Part shown: one piece after another, positions 33,095-42,005 of the stretch | Layout: the number at the start of each line of letters is the position of its first letter | Numbering within the stretch: position 1 is the stretch's first letter | Source of the DNA: Thermodesulfobacteriaceae bacterium UBA6232 | GTDB taxonomy: Bacteria; Desulfobacterota; Thermodesulfobacteria; Thermodesulfobacteriales; Thermodesulfobacteriaceae | DNA: 58,148 nucleotides | Direction of reading: 5' to 3' | Assembly (NCBI GenBank): GCA_002441555.1 | Contig: DJWK01000038.1 | Span: forward strand, 1-58,148 | Notes under the pieces: generated by a model | Told to the model about the DNA's origin: nothing | Database searches by the model: none | The model's input: the letters and a program-made list of their open reading frames with translations, nothing else | Position numbers and translations under genes: made by a program

Positions 33095-33974
33095 ACTTGT
33101 ATGCCAATTGCAAGGCTCTGTTCCATTCTTCTTTAGTAATCATTCTATCAAGGGGAGGATATTTCCAGGCCTCTCCGCAGGGTCTGTACTGATCCATAAG
33201 ATTAAAATAAGTATTTTTGGAAATCTCCTCTGCCACAAATTTGATTACTTCTTCAGTCTGAGAAAGATCTCCTGGTAAAACAAGATGTCTGATTATTAGT
33301 CCTCTTTTAGCAATTCCCTTTTCAATCACTAAATCTCCCACCTGACAATGCATTTCCTTTACCGCTTCTTTTACCACCTTAGGGTAATTTTTAACCTTGG
33401 AAAGTTTTAAAGCCACCCTTTCATCCATGTATTTTATATCTGGCATATATATATCAATAATTCCGTCAAGAAGTTTTAGGGTTTCCACTGATTCATATCC
33501 ACCGCAATTATAGACAATGGGAAGATTTAACCCCTTTTCAGCGGCAATCTTAATAGCCTCAACAATAAAGGCAATTTGATGAGTAGGAGTTACCAGATTA
33601 ATATTATGACAGCCCCAAACCTGAAGAATAAGCATAATTTTGGCAAGATCTTCCACAGTGATTTCATCTCCTTCTCCCAGGTGACTTATTTCCCAATTCT
33701 GGCAATAAACACAAGCCATATTACAGCAGGTAAAAAAAATGGCCCCTGAACCATTAGTGCCAACAAGGGGCCTCTCCTCTCCAAAATGAGGACCATAACT
33801 TGAAACTATGGGTTTTGCTCCAACTCTGCAAAATCCCTTCTCTCCCTTTAATCTATCAACTTTGCATTCATGAGGACAGAGGCGACAGGGGCTCATTCTT
33901 TCATAGAGAGCCTCAATTCTTTTCTCAAGCTCTCCTTTTTCAAGAAGTTCAAGGTAGGAAGGATATTTTTTCAT
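33048..33974 (-). CDS. Radical SAM protein, PflX family
   Basis: The 308 residues have an N-terminal cysteine segment SPCRLCPHECKVDRLKGEKGFC (about 28) and a radical-SAM site CNMACVYCQNWEIS (about 84, CxxxCxxC). It matches COG1313/PflX, a family annotated as related to pyruvate formate-lyase activators but without a proven glycyl-radical partner. No pfl gene is in the window. Later residues (NLVTPTHQIAFIVEAI, YNCGGYESVETLKLLDG) fit the (beta/alpha) barrel. ATGA overlap with the upstream Fe-S gene. Confidence 0.85.
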   Translation of the reverse strand: MKKYPSYLELLEKGELEKRIEALYERMSPCRLCPHECKVDRLKGEKGFCRVGAKPIVSSYGPHFGEERPLVGTNGSGAIFFTCCNMACVYCQNWEISHLGEGDEITVEDLAKIMLILQVWGCHNINLVTPTHQIAFIVEAIKIAAEKGLNLPIVYNCGGYESVETLKLLDGIIDIYMPDIKYMDERVALKLSKVKNYPKVVKEAVKEMHCQVGDLVIEKGIAKRGLIIRHLVLPGDLSQTEEVIKFVAEEISKNTYFNLMDQYRPCGEAWKYPPLDRMITKEEWNRALQLAYKYELKRLDDRRARFWE

Positions 33975-34969
33975 TTAAGAAATTCTATCCAGTGTTTTAT
34001 CTCTGGAGGCCTTCTTACCTGAAAACCGAAATTTAAATAACATCCCGTGCAGGCTGTAGCAAGAACTTTCTTTCCAATAAGCTCTTTTTTCCAGAATTTA
34101 GAATACCCCTTTTGAAACCCTCTAAGCCAAAGGGTAACCTTGGCAGATCCGCAACAGGTAAAGGAAAGATTCTTTAATATTTTATTTAATGACCTTTCGT
34201 CAAAAGTCAAGTTATTTTTTAAATGACAGGGAAGATGATACAAAATCTCGCTATCCTCTTCAAAAAAAGGCTCAAGATTTAAAAAATTTGTTAAAAAATC
34301 AAGTATAAAATAGGTTCTTTCAGAAAGGGCTTTAAAGTCAGCTTCTTCCTCAAAAAGAAGGGGATAAATTCTTTTAAACAGCCAGTAGCAGGTGGCACAA
34401 AAGGTAACAACCGGTTTATCTTCTTTAAATAGGTTGAGCTTGTTTAAAGCAAGTTTTTTTAAGGCTTCTTTACTTCTTATGGAAAGATAAATTATTCCGC
34501 AACAATCCTGATTTAAAGGAATCTGTGGCTTGATTCTCAAAGATTTCACTTTTTCCAGAAAAACAAAAAGGGCTTCAGGATAAAGATGTTTTAGACCGCA
34601 GGAAAGATAAATATAGAAATCTCCTTCTCTGTAATTTTCAAAGGATGAAGGATCAAACTTTTTATATAACCTTTTACCCTCTGGATGAAGATGAAGTAAA
34701 TTTAAAGAATCTGAAAGGGTTGGTAAAGAATAACCCTTATCTTGAAAAATTTTTTGAAGATAAAACTCGGGAAAATTGAGTCCTTGGGGGCAAAGGCTTT
34801 TACAGTTTTCACAGAACAGGCAAAAATCAAGGGCCTGAGAATTTAAATCTTTTGTGAGTATTAAATTTCTTCCTCTTGGGCTGTAGCTTTCTTGTAAAAA
34901 ATATCGATAGCTTGGACAGGACGCTATGCATTTTCCGCAGTGAACACAGTCCTCAGGTCTCTTTTTCAT
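33971..34969 (-). CDS. Fe-S oxidoreductase of the GlcF/HdrD type
   Basis: The 332 residues hold two N-terminal [4Fe-4S] motifs (CVHCGKCIASCPSY, about 8, and CLFCENCKSLCPQ, about 50). After them come cysteine-rich domains with DCCGIIYLS, HLPCHLKN and TCCGSAKVTLW/ATACTGC, the CCG-type motif of glycolate oxidase iron-sulfur subunits and heterodisulfide reductase HdrD. No FAD-linked glycolate oxidase gene is adjacent, so the electron donor is unknown. It overlaps the HD gene by 17 bases and pflX by 4. Confidence 0.85.
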   Translation of the reverse strand: MKKRPEDCVHCGKCIASCPSYRYFLQESYSPRGRNLILTKDLNSQALDFCLFCENCKSLCPQGLNFPEFYLQKIFQDKGYSLPTLSDSLNLLHLHPEGKRLYKKFDPSSFENYREGDFYIYLSCGLKHLYPEALFVFLEKVKSLRIKPQIPLNQDCCGIIYLSIRSKEALKKLALNKLNLFKEDKPVVTFCATCYWLFKRIYPLLFEEEADFKALSERTYFILDFLTNFLNLEPFFEEDSEILYHLPCHLKNNLTFDERSLNKILKNLSFTCCGSAKVTLWLRGFQKGYSKFWKKELIGKKVLATACTGCYLNFGFQVRRPPEIKHWIEFLK

Positions 34970-35537
34970 TTCTTTCTTGGAGAAGTCTTTCTAACCACCA
35001 GGAACACCACTCTGTCTCTAAAAGGGCTTCAGCCAATTTTTTGGACTCATCAAGGATAAGCCGTCTTTTGGCATAAGATAACCAGCGCTCTGCAAAGGGA
35101 TTATTGAGATCCTTCTGCTCTTTAAGTTGAACCATAAGGTCAAGGGTGTCTGCATCATGAACAATTTTAGCCTCTAAAGTTTCATTTTTTCTATATTCTT
35201 CAAATAATTTAAGCACTTCTTCTTCAAAGGGAAGGCCTGAGAACGCCTCTTTTAAAGCTCTCATTTCATCAGCCTTATTATAAAGCTTATTTACGGCATT
35301 AAAATCTCCAGTTCTTGCCTCAAGAAAATCGTGAAGAAGGGCCATCTTTATGGCCTTATCTTCATTGACCTTTCCCTGATAAATTTTACATAAAAGATAG
35401 GTGCAAAAAACCACTCCAAAGGAGTGAGAGGCTACATTCTCTTTACCAGTTCCGAGATAATAATAGCCTGTGCGCTCTATCCTTTTTAAAAGAGCTGCCT
35501 CAAAAAGAAGTTTAGCAAGTCTGTGTTTGAAGCTCAT
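34953..35537 (-). CDS. HD-domain hydrolase, YfbR/HDDC2-like
   Basis: The 194 residues have the metal-binding residues of an HD fold: ENVASHSFGVVFC (about 33), MALLHDFLEARTGD (about 65) and VHDADTLDLMVQL (about 125). This spacing fits the YfbR/HDDC2 group of 5'-deoxynucleotidases. It would remove phosphate from dNMPs or related nucleotides. It is translationally coupled to the ureohydrolase gene (ATGA). Confidence 0.82.
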   Translation of the reverse strand: MSFKHRLAKLLFEAALLKRIERTGYYYLGTGKENVASHSFGVVFCTYLLCKIYQGKVNEDKAIKMALLHDFLEARTGDFNAVNKLYNKADEMRALKEAFSGLPFEEEVLKLFEEYRKNETLEAKIVHDADTLDLMVQLKEQKDLNNPFAERWLSYAKRRLILDESKKLAEALLETEWCSWWLERLLQERNEKET

Positions 35538-36403
35538 TTAAGGTTTCTACCCTTATAATAAGCAAGATAGGCTGAAAATTTGTATATAATCTTTGCTGCC
35601 AAAAATTCAGTAAAAGGATAACCTGGAATGGGTCTTGTTTCAACTATATCCATCCCAACAACCTTTGCCTGGGAAACCCTTTTTAAAATCTCAAGAAGTT
35701 GATACCAGAGAAGACCCCCTGGTTCAGGGGTCCCAACCCCAGGAGCAAGGCTTGGATCAAGGGCATCCATATCCAAGGTAAGATAGATGGACCCCTCCTC
35801 AATAAAATCTTCTAAACGCTTTAAAACCCTTTCAAAGGAGTTAAAAACCTCAAAGGCAAAGATAACCTGAATATTTGATTTTTCAGCCTCTTCAAATTCT
35901 TCCTTAGAAATCGCTCTAATTCCAACACTTAAAATGGGAAGGGAAAGTTCATAGATCTTTCTTATAACTGTGGCATGATTGAATTCTTCACCAAGATAAT
36001 CCTTTCTGAAGTCAAGGTGGGCATCAAAATGAAGTATTTTAAGGTCGGAGTAATATCTCTTAAGGGCCTTTACTGCTCCAAAGGTAAGTGTATGCTCTCC
36101 TCCAAGCAAAATCGGAAAAAAGCCCCTTTTTATGGCATCCTCTGTTAACTCTTCAACCCTCTTTAAAGCCCCTTTGATATTAAGAGGGAACTCCTCTAAG
36201 GGATAGGTAAAAAACCCGATATCTTCCTGTGGAGAAGTTTTTGTTTCTTCATCAAAGAATTCCAAATTTGGACTTACTTTGAGAATCTCAAGAGGAGCTT
36301 CCTTTGTACCCTTTAACCAAGTTGTCGTGAGTTCAAAGGGAATAGGAATTAGGGCTACCTGAGCCTTAGGATGGTCAGGTAGCCCAAGAAAGGAAATTTT
36401 CAT
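35534..36403 (-). CDS. speB: Agmatinase-family ureohydrolase
   Basis: The 289 residues carry the Mn-binding motifs of the arginase/agmatinase family: GGEHTLTFG (about 102), HFDAHLDFRKDY (about 125) and LDMDALDPSLAPGVGTPEPGG (about 211). It is adjacent to speD (2 bases), so it acts in polyamine synthesis. It removes urea from agmatine or, as shown in Thermus, from N1-aminopropylagmatine. The order speD-speB without speA or speE in the window leaves which substrate is used open. Confidence 0.9.
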   Translation of the reverse strand: MKISFLGLPDHPKAQVALIPIPFELTTTWLKGTKEAPLEILKVSPNLEFFDEETKTSPQEDIGFFTYPLEEFPLNIKGALKRVEELTEDAIKRGFFPILLGGEHTLTFGAVKALKRYYSDLKILHFDAHLDFRKDYLGEEFNHATVIRKIYELSLPILSVGIRAISKEEFEEAEKSNIQVIFAFEVFNSFERVLKRLEDFIEEGSIYLTLDMDALDPSLAPGVGTPEPGGLLWYQLLEILKRVSQAKVVGMDIVETRPIPGYPFTEFLAAKIIYKFSAYLAYYKGRNLK

Positions 36404-36405
36404 TT

Positions 36406-36852
36406 TTAAAAGAGAATATTTTTCCTTTCTAAGCGAATGAAATTTTCAACCGCTCTTATAGAGCGGGGAAATTCAAGGCCTCTGTCAAGAAGCCTTATTT
36501 CGCTTTTCTTTATTTCAAACATTTCAGTGATATCCTGAATAGCTTTATCTACATTGAAGGGCTTGCAAGAAAAAATATCTACGCTGAGATAAAGCTTCTC
36601 AGGGAAGGTATGAATGCTTATGTGACTTTCAGCAATAATTACAAAGCCAGAAATCCCCCAATCTTCAGGATTGGGAGCATAATATTTAAAAACGTAAGGA
36701 GGCATAATTTTAGTCATTTCTATATCTTCAGGATATTTGTTCAAGAAATTATAAATAAAATCAAGATCCATTAATTTTTCCCGATTAGCTCCATAGCCAT
36801 CAAGAATAAGGTGCTGTCCAAATCCGAATTCCATTTTTTCTGTGTTTTTCAT
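36406..36852 (-). CDS. speD: S-adenosylmethionine decarboxylase proenzyme
   Basis: Read from ATG 36852 (ribosome binding site AGGAGGTGGGAG), the 148 residues form a SpeD of the E. coli-unlike short class, slightly longer than the common 120-130. VIIAESHISIHTFPE (about 71-85) holds the self-cleavage site Glu-Ser76, where Ser becomes the pyruvoyl cofactor, and His77/His81. Decarboxylated SAM is the aminopropyl donor for spermidine and longer polyamines. It opens the long minus-strand run. Confidence 0.93.
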   Translation of the reverse strand: MKNTEKMEFGFGQHLILDGYGANREKLMDLDFIYNFLNKYPEDIEMTKIMPPYVFKYYAPNPEDWGISGFVIIAESHISIHTFPEKLYLSVDIFSCKPFNVDKAIQDITEMFEIKKSEIRLLDRGLEFPRSIRAVENFIRLERKNILF

Positions 36853-36896
36853 TTCTCCCACCTCCTGAAAAATTAGTCCTCTTAAGAACGGGCTAT

Positions 36897-36924
36897 AAAA
36901 TATATCATAAATTTTATTTGTCAA
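36897..36924 (-). promoter_or_regulatory. Promoter of the speD operon
   Basis: On the minus strand, a perfect TTGACA (36919-36924), a 16-base spacer and TATTTT (36897-36902), giving a leader of about 40 bases before speD. Confidence 0.6.
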
Positions 36925-37059
36925 GAGCCTTAAAAAATTTTAAGCAATCAAATTTAACCCGAAAAAATCGAAAATTTTATTTAAACATAACCATTTCTTT
37001 TAAGATTTCAAAAATTTTTTTCAAAATACACCCTTTTGTAAATTCTAAATTTTTTTAAT
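36925..37059. other. AT-rich spacer left of the MITE-like element
   Basis: Together with the element to its right and the speD promoter this makes a 497-base gap between speD and the M48 gene. This left part is AT-rich, with runs of A and T; I see no gene or RNA in it. It ends with the TTTTAAT copy (37053-37059) that flanks the element. Confidence 0.5.
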
Positions 37060-37298
37060 GGGTAGTATTATAAATTTTGTGTATGGATTGGCGGTAAAGA
37101 TGGATTTTAAGAAAAGGGTTGAATTTAGGGCAAAAATGAGAGAAAACCTTTATTATATGTTGACGGGACTTACTTAAAATTTAGGAGGGGCGGGGTAGTA
37201 GAGAAAGAGGGAGGGGAGGAGGGCAAGATATGGAGAAGAAAAAATTAGAATTATTACAAAAGAAGAAAAAATCCATACACAATTTTCTTGACACTATG
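37060..37298. mobile_element. MITE-like element with terminal inverted repeats and 7-bp target repeat
   Basis: A 239-base non-coding element. The ends 37063-37089 and 37270-37296 are inverted repeats of 27 bases, identical at 21 positions, with the inner 13 (TTGTGTATGGATT) perfect. TTTTAAT lies directly outside both ends (37053-37059 and 37299-37305), as a target duplication would. The interior is strongly purine-rich (GGAGGGGCGGGG, GAGGGAGGGGAGGAGGG). There is no transposase ORF. The ends contain TTGACACTA, recalling IS256-family termini, but that is only a likeness. A related end lies at 56685. Confidence 0.7.
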
Positions 37299-37349
37299 TT
37301 TTAATTTCATCCTTTTCTTTTTACCTGATTAGTATTAAAATTCTTTTTT

Positions 37350-38609
37350 ATGAAAGTCTATCTTAAAAAGCTTCTCATTTTGGTTTTATTTATATTCATT
37401 TTGCCTTCCTGCACTCAAAATAACGGTTATTTTACCCTTCTTCCTCAGGAAAAAGAAATAGAACTCGGAAAGCTTTACCTTCCTGCCTCTATTGATGAAT
37501 TTGAAGGATTATATCCTGAAGAGGAAGTGCAAACCTATCTCCAAAGACTGGGAAATAGAATTGCCCAAAATGCCAACAGAAAAATGCCCTATCAATTTTA
37601 CTTGGTTAATTCAGATATTATCAATGCCTTTGCTTTACCAGGTGGGCCTGTTGTTATAACCAGAGGAATTGTCCTTACCCTTGAAAGTGAGAGTGAACTT
37701 GCAGGAATCCTTGCCCATGAAATTGGTCACATAGAAAGAAGACATCATGCTCGCTTTGTTGAAAAACAGCTTGCCTTGAATTTACTCTTACAGGTGGGTT
37801 CCCTTTTTTTACCCCAAAATTTAAGCGGAGAACTTCTTTTTAAATTAGCCCAGATTTCTGCAGGATTGTTAACCCTTAAATTCAGCAGGGACCAAGAAAA
37901 AGAGGCTGACGAGGCAGGTTTTATACTTCTTTTGAAATCAGGTTATTCCCCTGAGGGAATGCTCAAGGTCTTTGAGCGCTTTAAGGCCATGGAAAAATCA
38001 AGGCCCCCTGAGTGGCTTTCTACCCATCCTCTTCCTGAAACAAGAATTAGAGAATGGAAAGAGAAGCTTAAAAAGATTAAACCCTCAGGTACATTTATAA
38101 AAACCTCTTCAGGCTTTGAAGAGCTTTTGGCAACCCTTAAAAAAACTCAGCCCTCCTTTGAAGAGGTCAAAAAAGGAAAAGAGGCCCTAAAAGAAAAAGA
38201 TTATGAAAGGGCAGAAAGGCACTTTCTTAGTGCTTTAGAGCTTTATCCCAAAAATGTTTCAGCCCTTATTTATTTATCTAAGTTAAAAATCAGAACCAAA
38301 GACTATTCTTCTGCTAAAGAATATGCCCTTTCAGCCTTGAAATATAATCCAAAGCTATTTTCTGGTTATTATCTTGCTGGTCTTTCTGAATTTGCTTTAA
38401 AAAACTGGAAAGCCTCTCTTGACTATCTCGAAAGGGCTAAAGCCCTTATTCCCTTTGAAGGCTCTACCTATTACTATTGCGGAAGAAACTATGAAAATCT
38501 CCAAAATTATGCAAAAGCCCTTGAAAATTATAAAAAAGCTTTGGAAATCGGTCCAAAAAATGCCCCTTGGTATGAGGATTGTTACAGAAGATATCAAAGT
38601 CTGAGGTGA
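37350..38609 (+). CDS. M48 metalloprotease with C-terminal TPRs (BepA-like lipoprotein)
   Basis: The 419 residues have a lipoprotein signal (LLILVLFIFILPSC, Cys21), an M48 domain with HEIGHIERRHH zinc motif (about 124), ADEAGFILL (third ligand, about 186), STHPLPETRI (about 231), and TPR repeats from about residue 280 to 415. This is the layout of BepA/YfgC, which assists outer-membrane protein assembly and degrades misfolded ones. It would act in the periplasm, probably anchored to a membrane. No ribosome binding site precedes the ATG, and TATTAA lies only 11 bases upstream, so the mRNA may be leaderless. The MITE-like element ends 51 bases upstream. Confidence 0.92.
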   Translation: MKVYLKKLLILVLFIFILPSCTQNNGYFTLLPQEKEIELGKLYLPASIDEFEGLYPEEEVQTYLQRLGNRIAQNANRKMPYQFYLVNSDIINAFALPGGPVVITRGIVLTLESESELAGILAHEIGHIERRHHARFVEKQLALNLLLQVGSLFLPQNLSGELLFKLAQISAGLLTLKFSRDQEKEADEAGFILLLKSGYSPEGMLKVFERFKAMEKSRPPEWLSTHPLPETRIREWKEKLKKIKPSGTFIKTSSGFEELLATLKKTQPSFEEVKKGKEALKEKDYERAERHFLSALELYPKNVSALIYLSKLKIRTKDYSSAKEYALSALKYNPKLFSGYYLAGLSEFALKNWKASLDYLERAKALIPFEGSTYYYCGRNYENLQNYAKALENYKKALEIGPKNAPWYEDCYRRYQSLR

Positions 38610-38616
38610 AAAAGCC

Positions 38617-39492
38617 ATGTTTGATTTTTTACTTGTTGAATTTCCTGTTGCCAAAATTAAAACCTATATTTTTTTACCGCCTCTTTTTTCCTTAATTTTA
38701 TCCTTTTTTTGTGCAACAGGTGGAGTAAGTGGAGCCTTTTTGCTTCTTCCCTTTCAATTAAGTGTGCTTGGTTTTACATCACCCTCGGTTAGCGCCACCA
38801 ATCATCTCTACAATGTAGTTGCTATTCCAAGCGGAGTTTACAGATACTGGAGAGAAAAACGTTTTTACTTTCCTTTAACCCTTCTCATTACCCTTGGCAC
38901 TTTCCCAGGGGTAGTTATTGGTTATTTTTTAAGAATTTCTCTTTTTCAAAATGTTAAAAATTTCAAACTTCTTGTGGGAATGGTCCTTCTTTTTATTGGA
39001 GCAAAACTCTTCTATGATCTTCTATTTCCCCCAAGGGATCTTTCTTTTTCCCCTGAGGCTCCTACAACCCATACCTTTAATTTTCGTAACCTTATTTTTG
39101 AATATGGCGGAAGGATTTACAGCTTAAGCACTCCTCTTTTAATTATTATTTCCTTTGTTATAGGAATCGTAGGAGGAATTTATGGGATAGGAGGAGGTGC
39201 TGTGATTGCTCCTATTTTACTTGCCTTTTTTCATCTTCCGCCTTACATCTTTGCTGGAGCAACTCTTTTTGCAACCTTTCTTACTTCTATACTTGGAGTA
39301 ATAATTTATACCCTTGGTGGAAATGGGCCTGACTTTTTGCTCGGCTTTCTTTTCGGGCTTGGCGGAGCAGTCGGTCTTTATTTCGGAGCAAGATTTCAAA
39401 AGAAATTTCCTCAAAAATTGATTCGCCTGATTTTAACTGTGATTCTTCTTTATATATCTTTTCAATATATCTATCAGTATTTAAAGGCTTAA
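38617..39492 (+). CDS. TauE/SafE-family sulfite exporter-like permease
   Basis: The 291-residue protein has about eight membrane helices in two halves. FCATGGVSGAFLLLPFQL (about 30) and GIVGGIYGIGGGAVIAPILL (about 186) are the two TauE/SafE repeats with the GIGGG motif. The family exports sulfite or organosulfonates, or takes part in sulfur-compound uptake. A sulfite/thiosulfate role is reasonable for a sulfur-metabolising anaerobe, but the substrate is not shown. It lies 7 bases after the protease gene, with GAGGTGA as ribosome binding site. Its stop overlaps the convergent ahb gene by 4 bases. Confidence 0.88.
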   Translation: MFDFLLVEFPVAKIKTYIFLPPLFSLILSFFCATGGVSGAFLLLPFQLSVLGFTSPSVSATNHLYNVVAIPSGVYRYWREKRFYFPLTLLITLGTFPGVVIGYFLRISLFQNVKNFKLLVGMVLLFIGAKLFYDLLFPPRDLSFSPEAPTTHTFNFRNLIFEYGGRIYSLSTPLLIIISFVIGIVGGIYGIGGGAVIAPILLAFFHLPPYIFAGATLFATFLTSILGVIIYTLGGNGPDFLLGFLFGLGGAVGLYFGARFQKKFPQKLIRLILTVILLYISFQYIYQYLKA

Positions 39493-40469
39493 TTATAAAA
39501 AAGTTTAAGCCTTATTTTTTTTAACTCTTTGAGAGTTTCAAGGGAGATGTAATTTCTTACATTAATTTCTTCTGCTATTTCCTCAATTCTTTCTTTTTCT
39601 TTGAAATGACACATGGTATAGATATTATAAGACCAGTGAGGATAAGATTTTCTCAAATAGCAATGTGTTATAAAGGGATATCTTGCAAGGGCCTTCCCCA
39701 CATCCTCTATTCTTTCATCAGGCACCTTCCAAGCAACCATGATGTTCTTTTTAAAACCAAGTTTTTGATGTTTAAAAAGTCCAGCATATCTTCTTAAGGC
39801 ACCTTTTTCCTTCATGGTATAAAGCCATTGAAAAATATCTTCTTCACTGCAGGAAAGCAGTCTTGCAAGCTCTTTAAAGGGTTCAGAAATAATTGGAAGA
39901 GGTGCCTGAAGAATTCTAACAAATTCCTTATCCCGCTCTGTGAAGTTAAAATTTATTTTTGTTTTTACATTTTCACTGTTTCCTTCATCTAGGTCTTCAT
40001 CTTCTTCTTTCTCTTCGATATGGAAAATAGCTGCTATTTTAAAAACCTTTAAAATGGGGAGATAAAGATAATCTTCTGCCTTACTCTCCATAAAAAGTTT
40101 TTTTGCCTCCTCTAAAAGTTCTTTACCAGGTGGAACAACTAAGGTAAACCAGAGGTTATACTCGTGATTTCTCAAATAATTATGACTCACCCCAGGATGT
40201 GAATTAATAACCTCTATTGCTGCGTTTAAATTCTTTTCAGAAACTTTAAAGGCAAAAAGGGAGGAGCTATGGCCAAAGGAGGAAGGATTAAATATGGCTG
40301 AGATTTGACGGAGTTTCCCCTCTTCCTGCCATCTTTTTAAAATTTCAATAATTTTTTCTTCTTCTGTGTCGAGTCTTTCAGCAATTACTTTAAAAGGCCT
40401 TGAAACTAAAGGGAACTCCCTTTGAAGAAGATGGATTAAATTTTTTTCAAACCCTTTATCAAGAACCAT
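39489..40469 (-). CDS. ahbAB: Siroheme decarboxylase, fused AhbA-AhbB
   Basis: The 326 residues contain two AsnC-like halves: 1-150 with VSHNYLRNHEYNLWFTL (95-111) and 175-326 with ITHCYLRKSYPHWSYNIYTM (267-286). They are joined by an acidic linker (151-172). These are the substrate-binding His/Arg patterns of AhbA and AhbB, which decarboxylate siroheme to didecarboxysiroheme in the alternative heme pathway of sulfate reducers and archaea. In Desulfovibrio they are separate proteins; NirDL of Hydrogenobacter is a known fusion of the related type. Automatic annotation often calls these Lrp regulators. It overlaps the sigma gene by 11 bases. Confidence 0.85.
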   Translation of the reverse strand: MVLDKGFEKNLIHLLQREFPLVSRPFKVIAERLDTEEEKIIEILKRWQEEGKLRQISAIFNPSSFGHSSSLFAFKVSEKNLNAAIEVINSHPGVSHNYLRNHEYNLWFTLVVPPGKELLEEAKKLFMESKAEDYLYLPILKVFKIAAIFHIEEKEEDEDLDEGNSENVKTKINFNFTERDKEFVRILQAPLPIISEPFKELARLLSCSEEDIFQWLYTMKEKGALRRYAGLFKHQKLGFKKNIMVAWKVPDERIEDVGKALARYPFITHCYLRKSYPHWSYNIYTMCHFKEKERIEEIAEEINVRNYISLETLKELKKIRLKLFYN

Positions 40470-41994
40470 AATAAAGAAAGTTTTTAAGAAGCTTTAACCG
40501 ATTGGGGTGCTTCAATTTCCTTAAGGCATGACCTTCAATCTGTCTAATCCTCTCTTTAGTAATTCCAAATTTCTTTCCAACCTCTTCTAAGGTACAGGCT
40601 TCTTTTTCACCAATTCCGAATCTCAGCCTTATAATTTTTTCTTCTCGGGCTGAAAGGGTTTTCAAAAGTTCTCTTATTTTTTCTGATAAAGCCAAATTAA
40701 AAGTTACCTCTTCAGGTTTTAATATACTATTGTCTTCAATAAAATCTTTAAGAGTGGTATCCTCATCCTCACCAACTGTGCTTTCTAAAGATATGGGCTG
40801 TTTCATGACTTTAAAAATATAATTTAATCTTTCCACAGACAAACCTGTTTCCTTAGAAAGCTCTTCCAAAGTGGGTTCCCTTCCATATTCCTGGTAAAAC
40901 TTAGTATAGACTATTTTGCTAATTTTATAAATAGCCTCAATTATATGCACCGGAACTCTTATTGTCCTTGTGTTTTCTGCAAGATATCTACTGATATTCT
41001 GCCTTATCCACCAAGTGGCATAGGTTGAAAACTTAAAGCCCTTTCTATAATCAAACTTTTCAACTGCTTTAAGCAGCCCTATATTACCTTCCTGTATTAA
41101 ATCTGATAACAGTGCCCCTTTGGGAGCATATTTTCTTGCAATAGAGATTATTAATCTTAAATTGGAATTAACTAATTCCTCTTTGGCTTTTTTTATATTT
41201 TTAAAGGCTGTCTCAATTTTTTCTGCCGAATTTTTAAGTTTCTGCAAATCCTCTCCAAAGTAATCCAAAATCAAATCAAGCTTCTTTTTAAGTCTTTCTC
41301 CCTCAAAAAATAACTGCCTTAGGGTTCCATTACTTTCAATTTCCCTCTGTATTTGTAAATATTTTTTTTCTCTTCCTTTTTTTCCGTTTAAACTTAAAAG
41401 CTTTTCAAAATCAATCTTAAAATCTTTAAAATTTTGAGAAAATTTGGTTTTTAAACATATAAATTCATCCATCAATTTTTTGGTTTCAAGAATCTCGCAA
41501 CTTAATTCATCAAGAAGCTCTTTAGTTGGTCTTACTTCATATATAAGTTCAAAAATTTCCTCAACTGTCTTTTCTTTATTAATTTTATTCCCCTCTTCAT
41601 CTTCTATTAATTTCAACAAACAAACCTTCAAATTTTGAAGCCACTCTGTCTTTTTGTCTTTATTTCTTTCAAGAATTTCATAATCTTTGAAATATTTTGA
41701 AAGTTTATTTTCTTTTTCCACCTTTCTTAAAAGACTGTAAAACTTCATTACCTGGGTTATATATTTCAAGCATTCTCTTAAAATAACCCTTTCATTTTCT
41801 TCAATAGTTCTTCCTATGCGAACCTCATCTTCTCGTGTTAAAAGTTTATGATTGAAAACTTCATTTAGATATATTCTTAAAGAATCTTCTGTTTTAAACT
41901 GTTTAGTATCTTCTTCCTCTAAAAAGGTTTCATCATATTCCTCCATTAAAAATTCTTCATCAAAAAGACATCCCTTTTTATTGGGGAGGTTCAT
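40459..41994 (-). CDS. rpoD: RpoD-like sigma-70 factor beside dnaG
   Basis: The 511 residues start at ATG 41994; a GTG two codons upstream lies inside the ribosome binding site (GAGGAGGTG). Region 1.2 starts near SLRIYLNEVFNHKLLTREDEV, a long variable insert (about 90-260) follows, then regions 2 (DLIQEGNIGLLKAVEKFDYR, YATWWIRQNISRYLAENTRT), 3 and 4.2 (CTLEEVGKKFGITKERIRQIE). The end RKLKHPNRLKLLKNFL matches housekeeping RpoD. Region 1.1 is missing or unrecognisable. Its place after rpsU-mutS2-dnaG is the classic rpoD position. A paralogue with region 1.1 is at 12107. Confidence 0.9.
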   Translation of the reverse strand: MNLPNKKGCLFDEEFLMEEYDETFLEEEDTKQFKTEDSLRIYLNEVFNHKLLTREDEVRIGRTIEENERVILRECLKYITQVMKFYSLLRKVEKENKLSKYFKDYEILERNKDKKTEWLQNLKVCLLKLIEDEEGNKINKEKTVEEIFELIYEVRPTKELLDELSCEILETKKLMDEFICLKTKFSQNFKDFKIDFEKLLSLNGKKGREKKYLQIQREIESNGTLRQLFFEGERLKKKLDLILDYFGEDLQKLKNSAEKIETAFKNIKKAKEELVNSNLRLIISIARKYAPKGALLSDLIQEGNIGLLKAVEKFDYRKGFKFSTYATWWIRQNISRYLAENTRTIRVPVHIIEAIYKISKIVYTKFYQEYGREPTLEELSKETGLSVERLNYIFKVMKQPISLESTVGEDEDTTLKDFIEDNSILKPEEVTFNLALSEKIRELLKTLSAREEKIIRLRFGIGEKEACTLEEVGKKFGITKERIRQIEGHALRKLKHPNRLKLLKNFLYYGS

Positions 41995-42005
41995 GCTCAC
42001 CTCCT

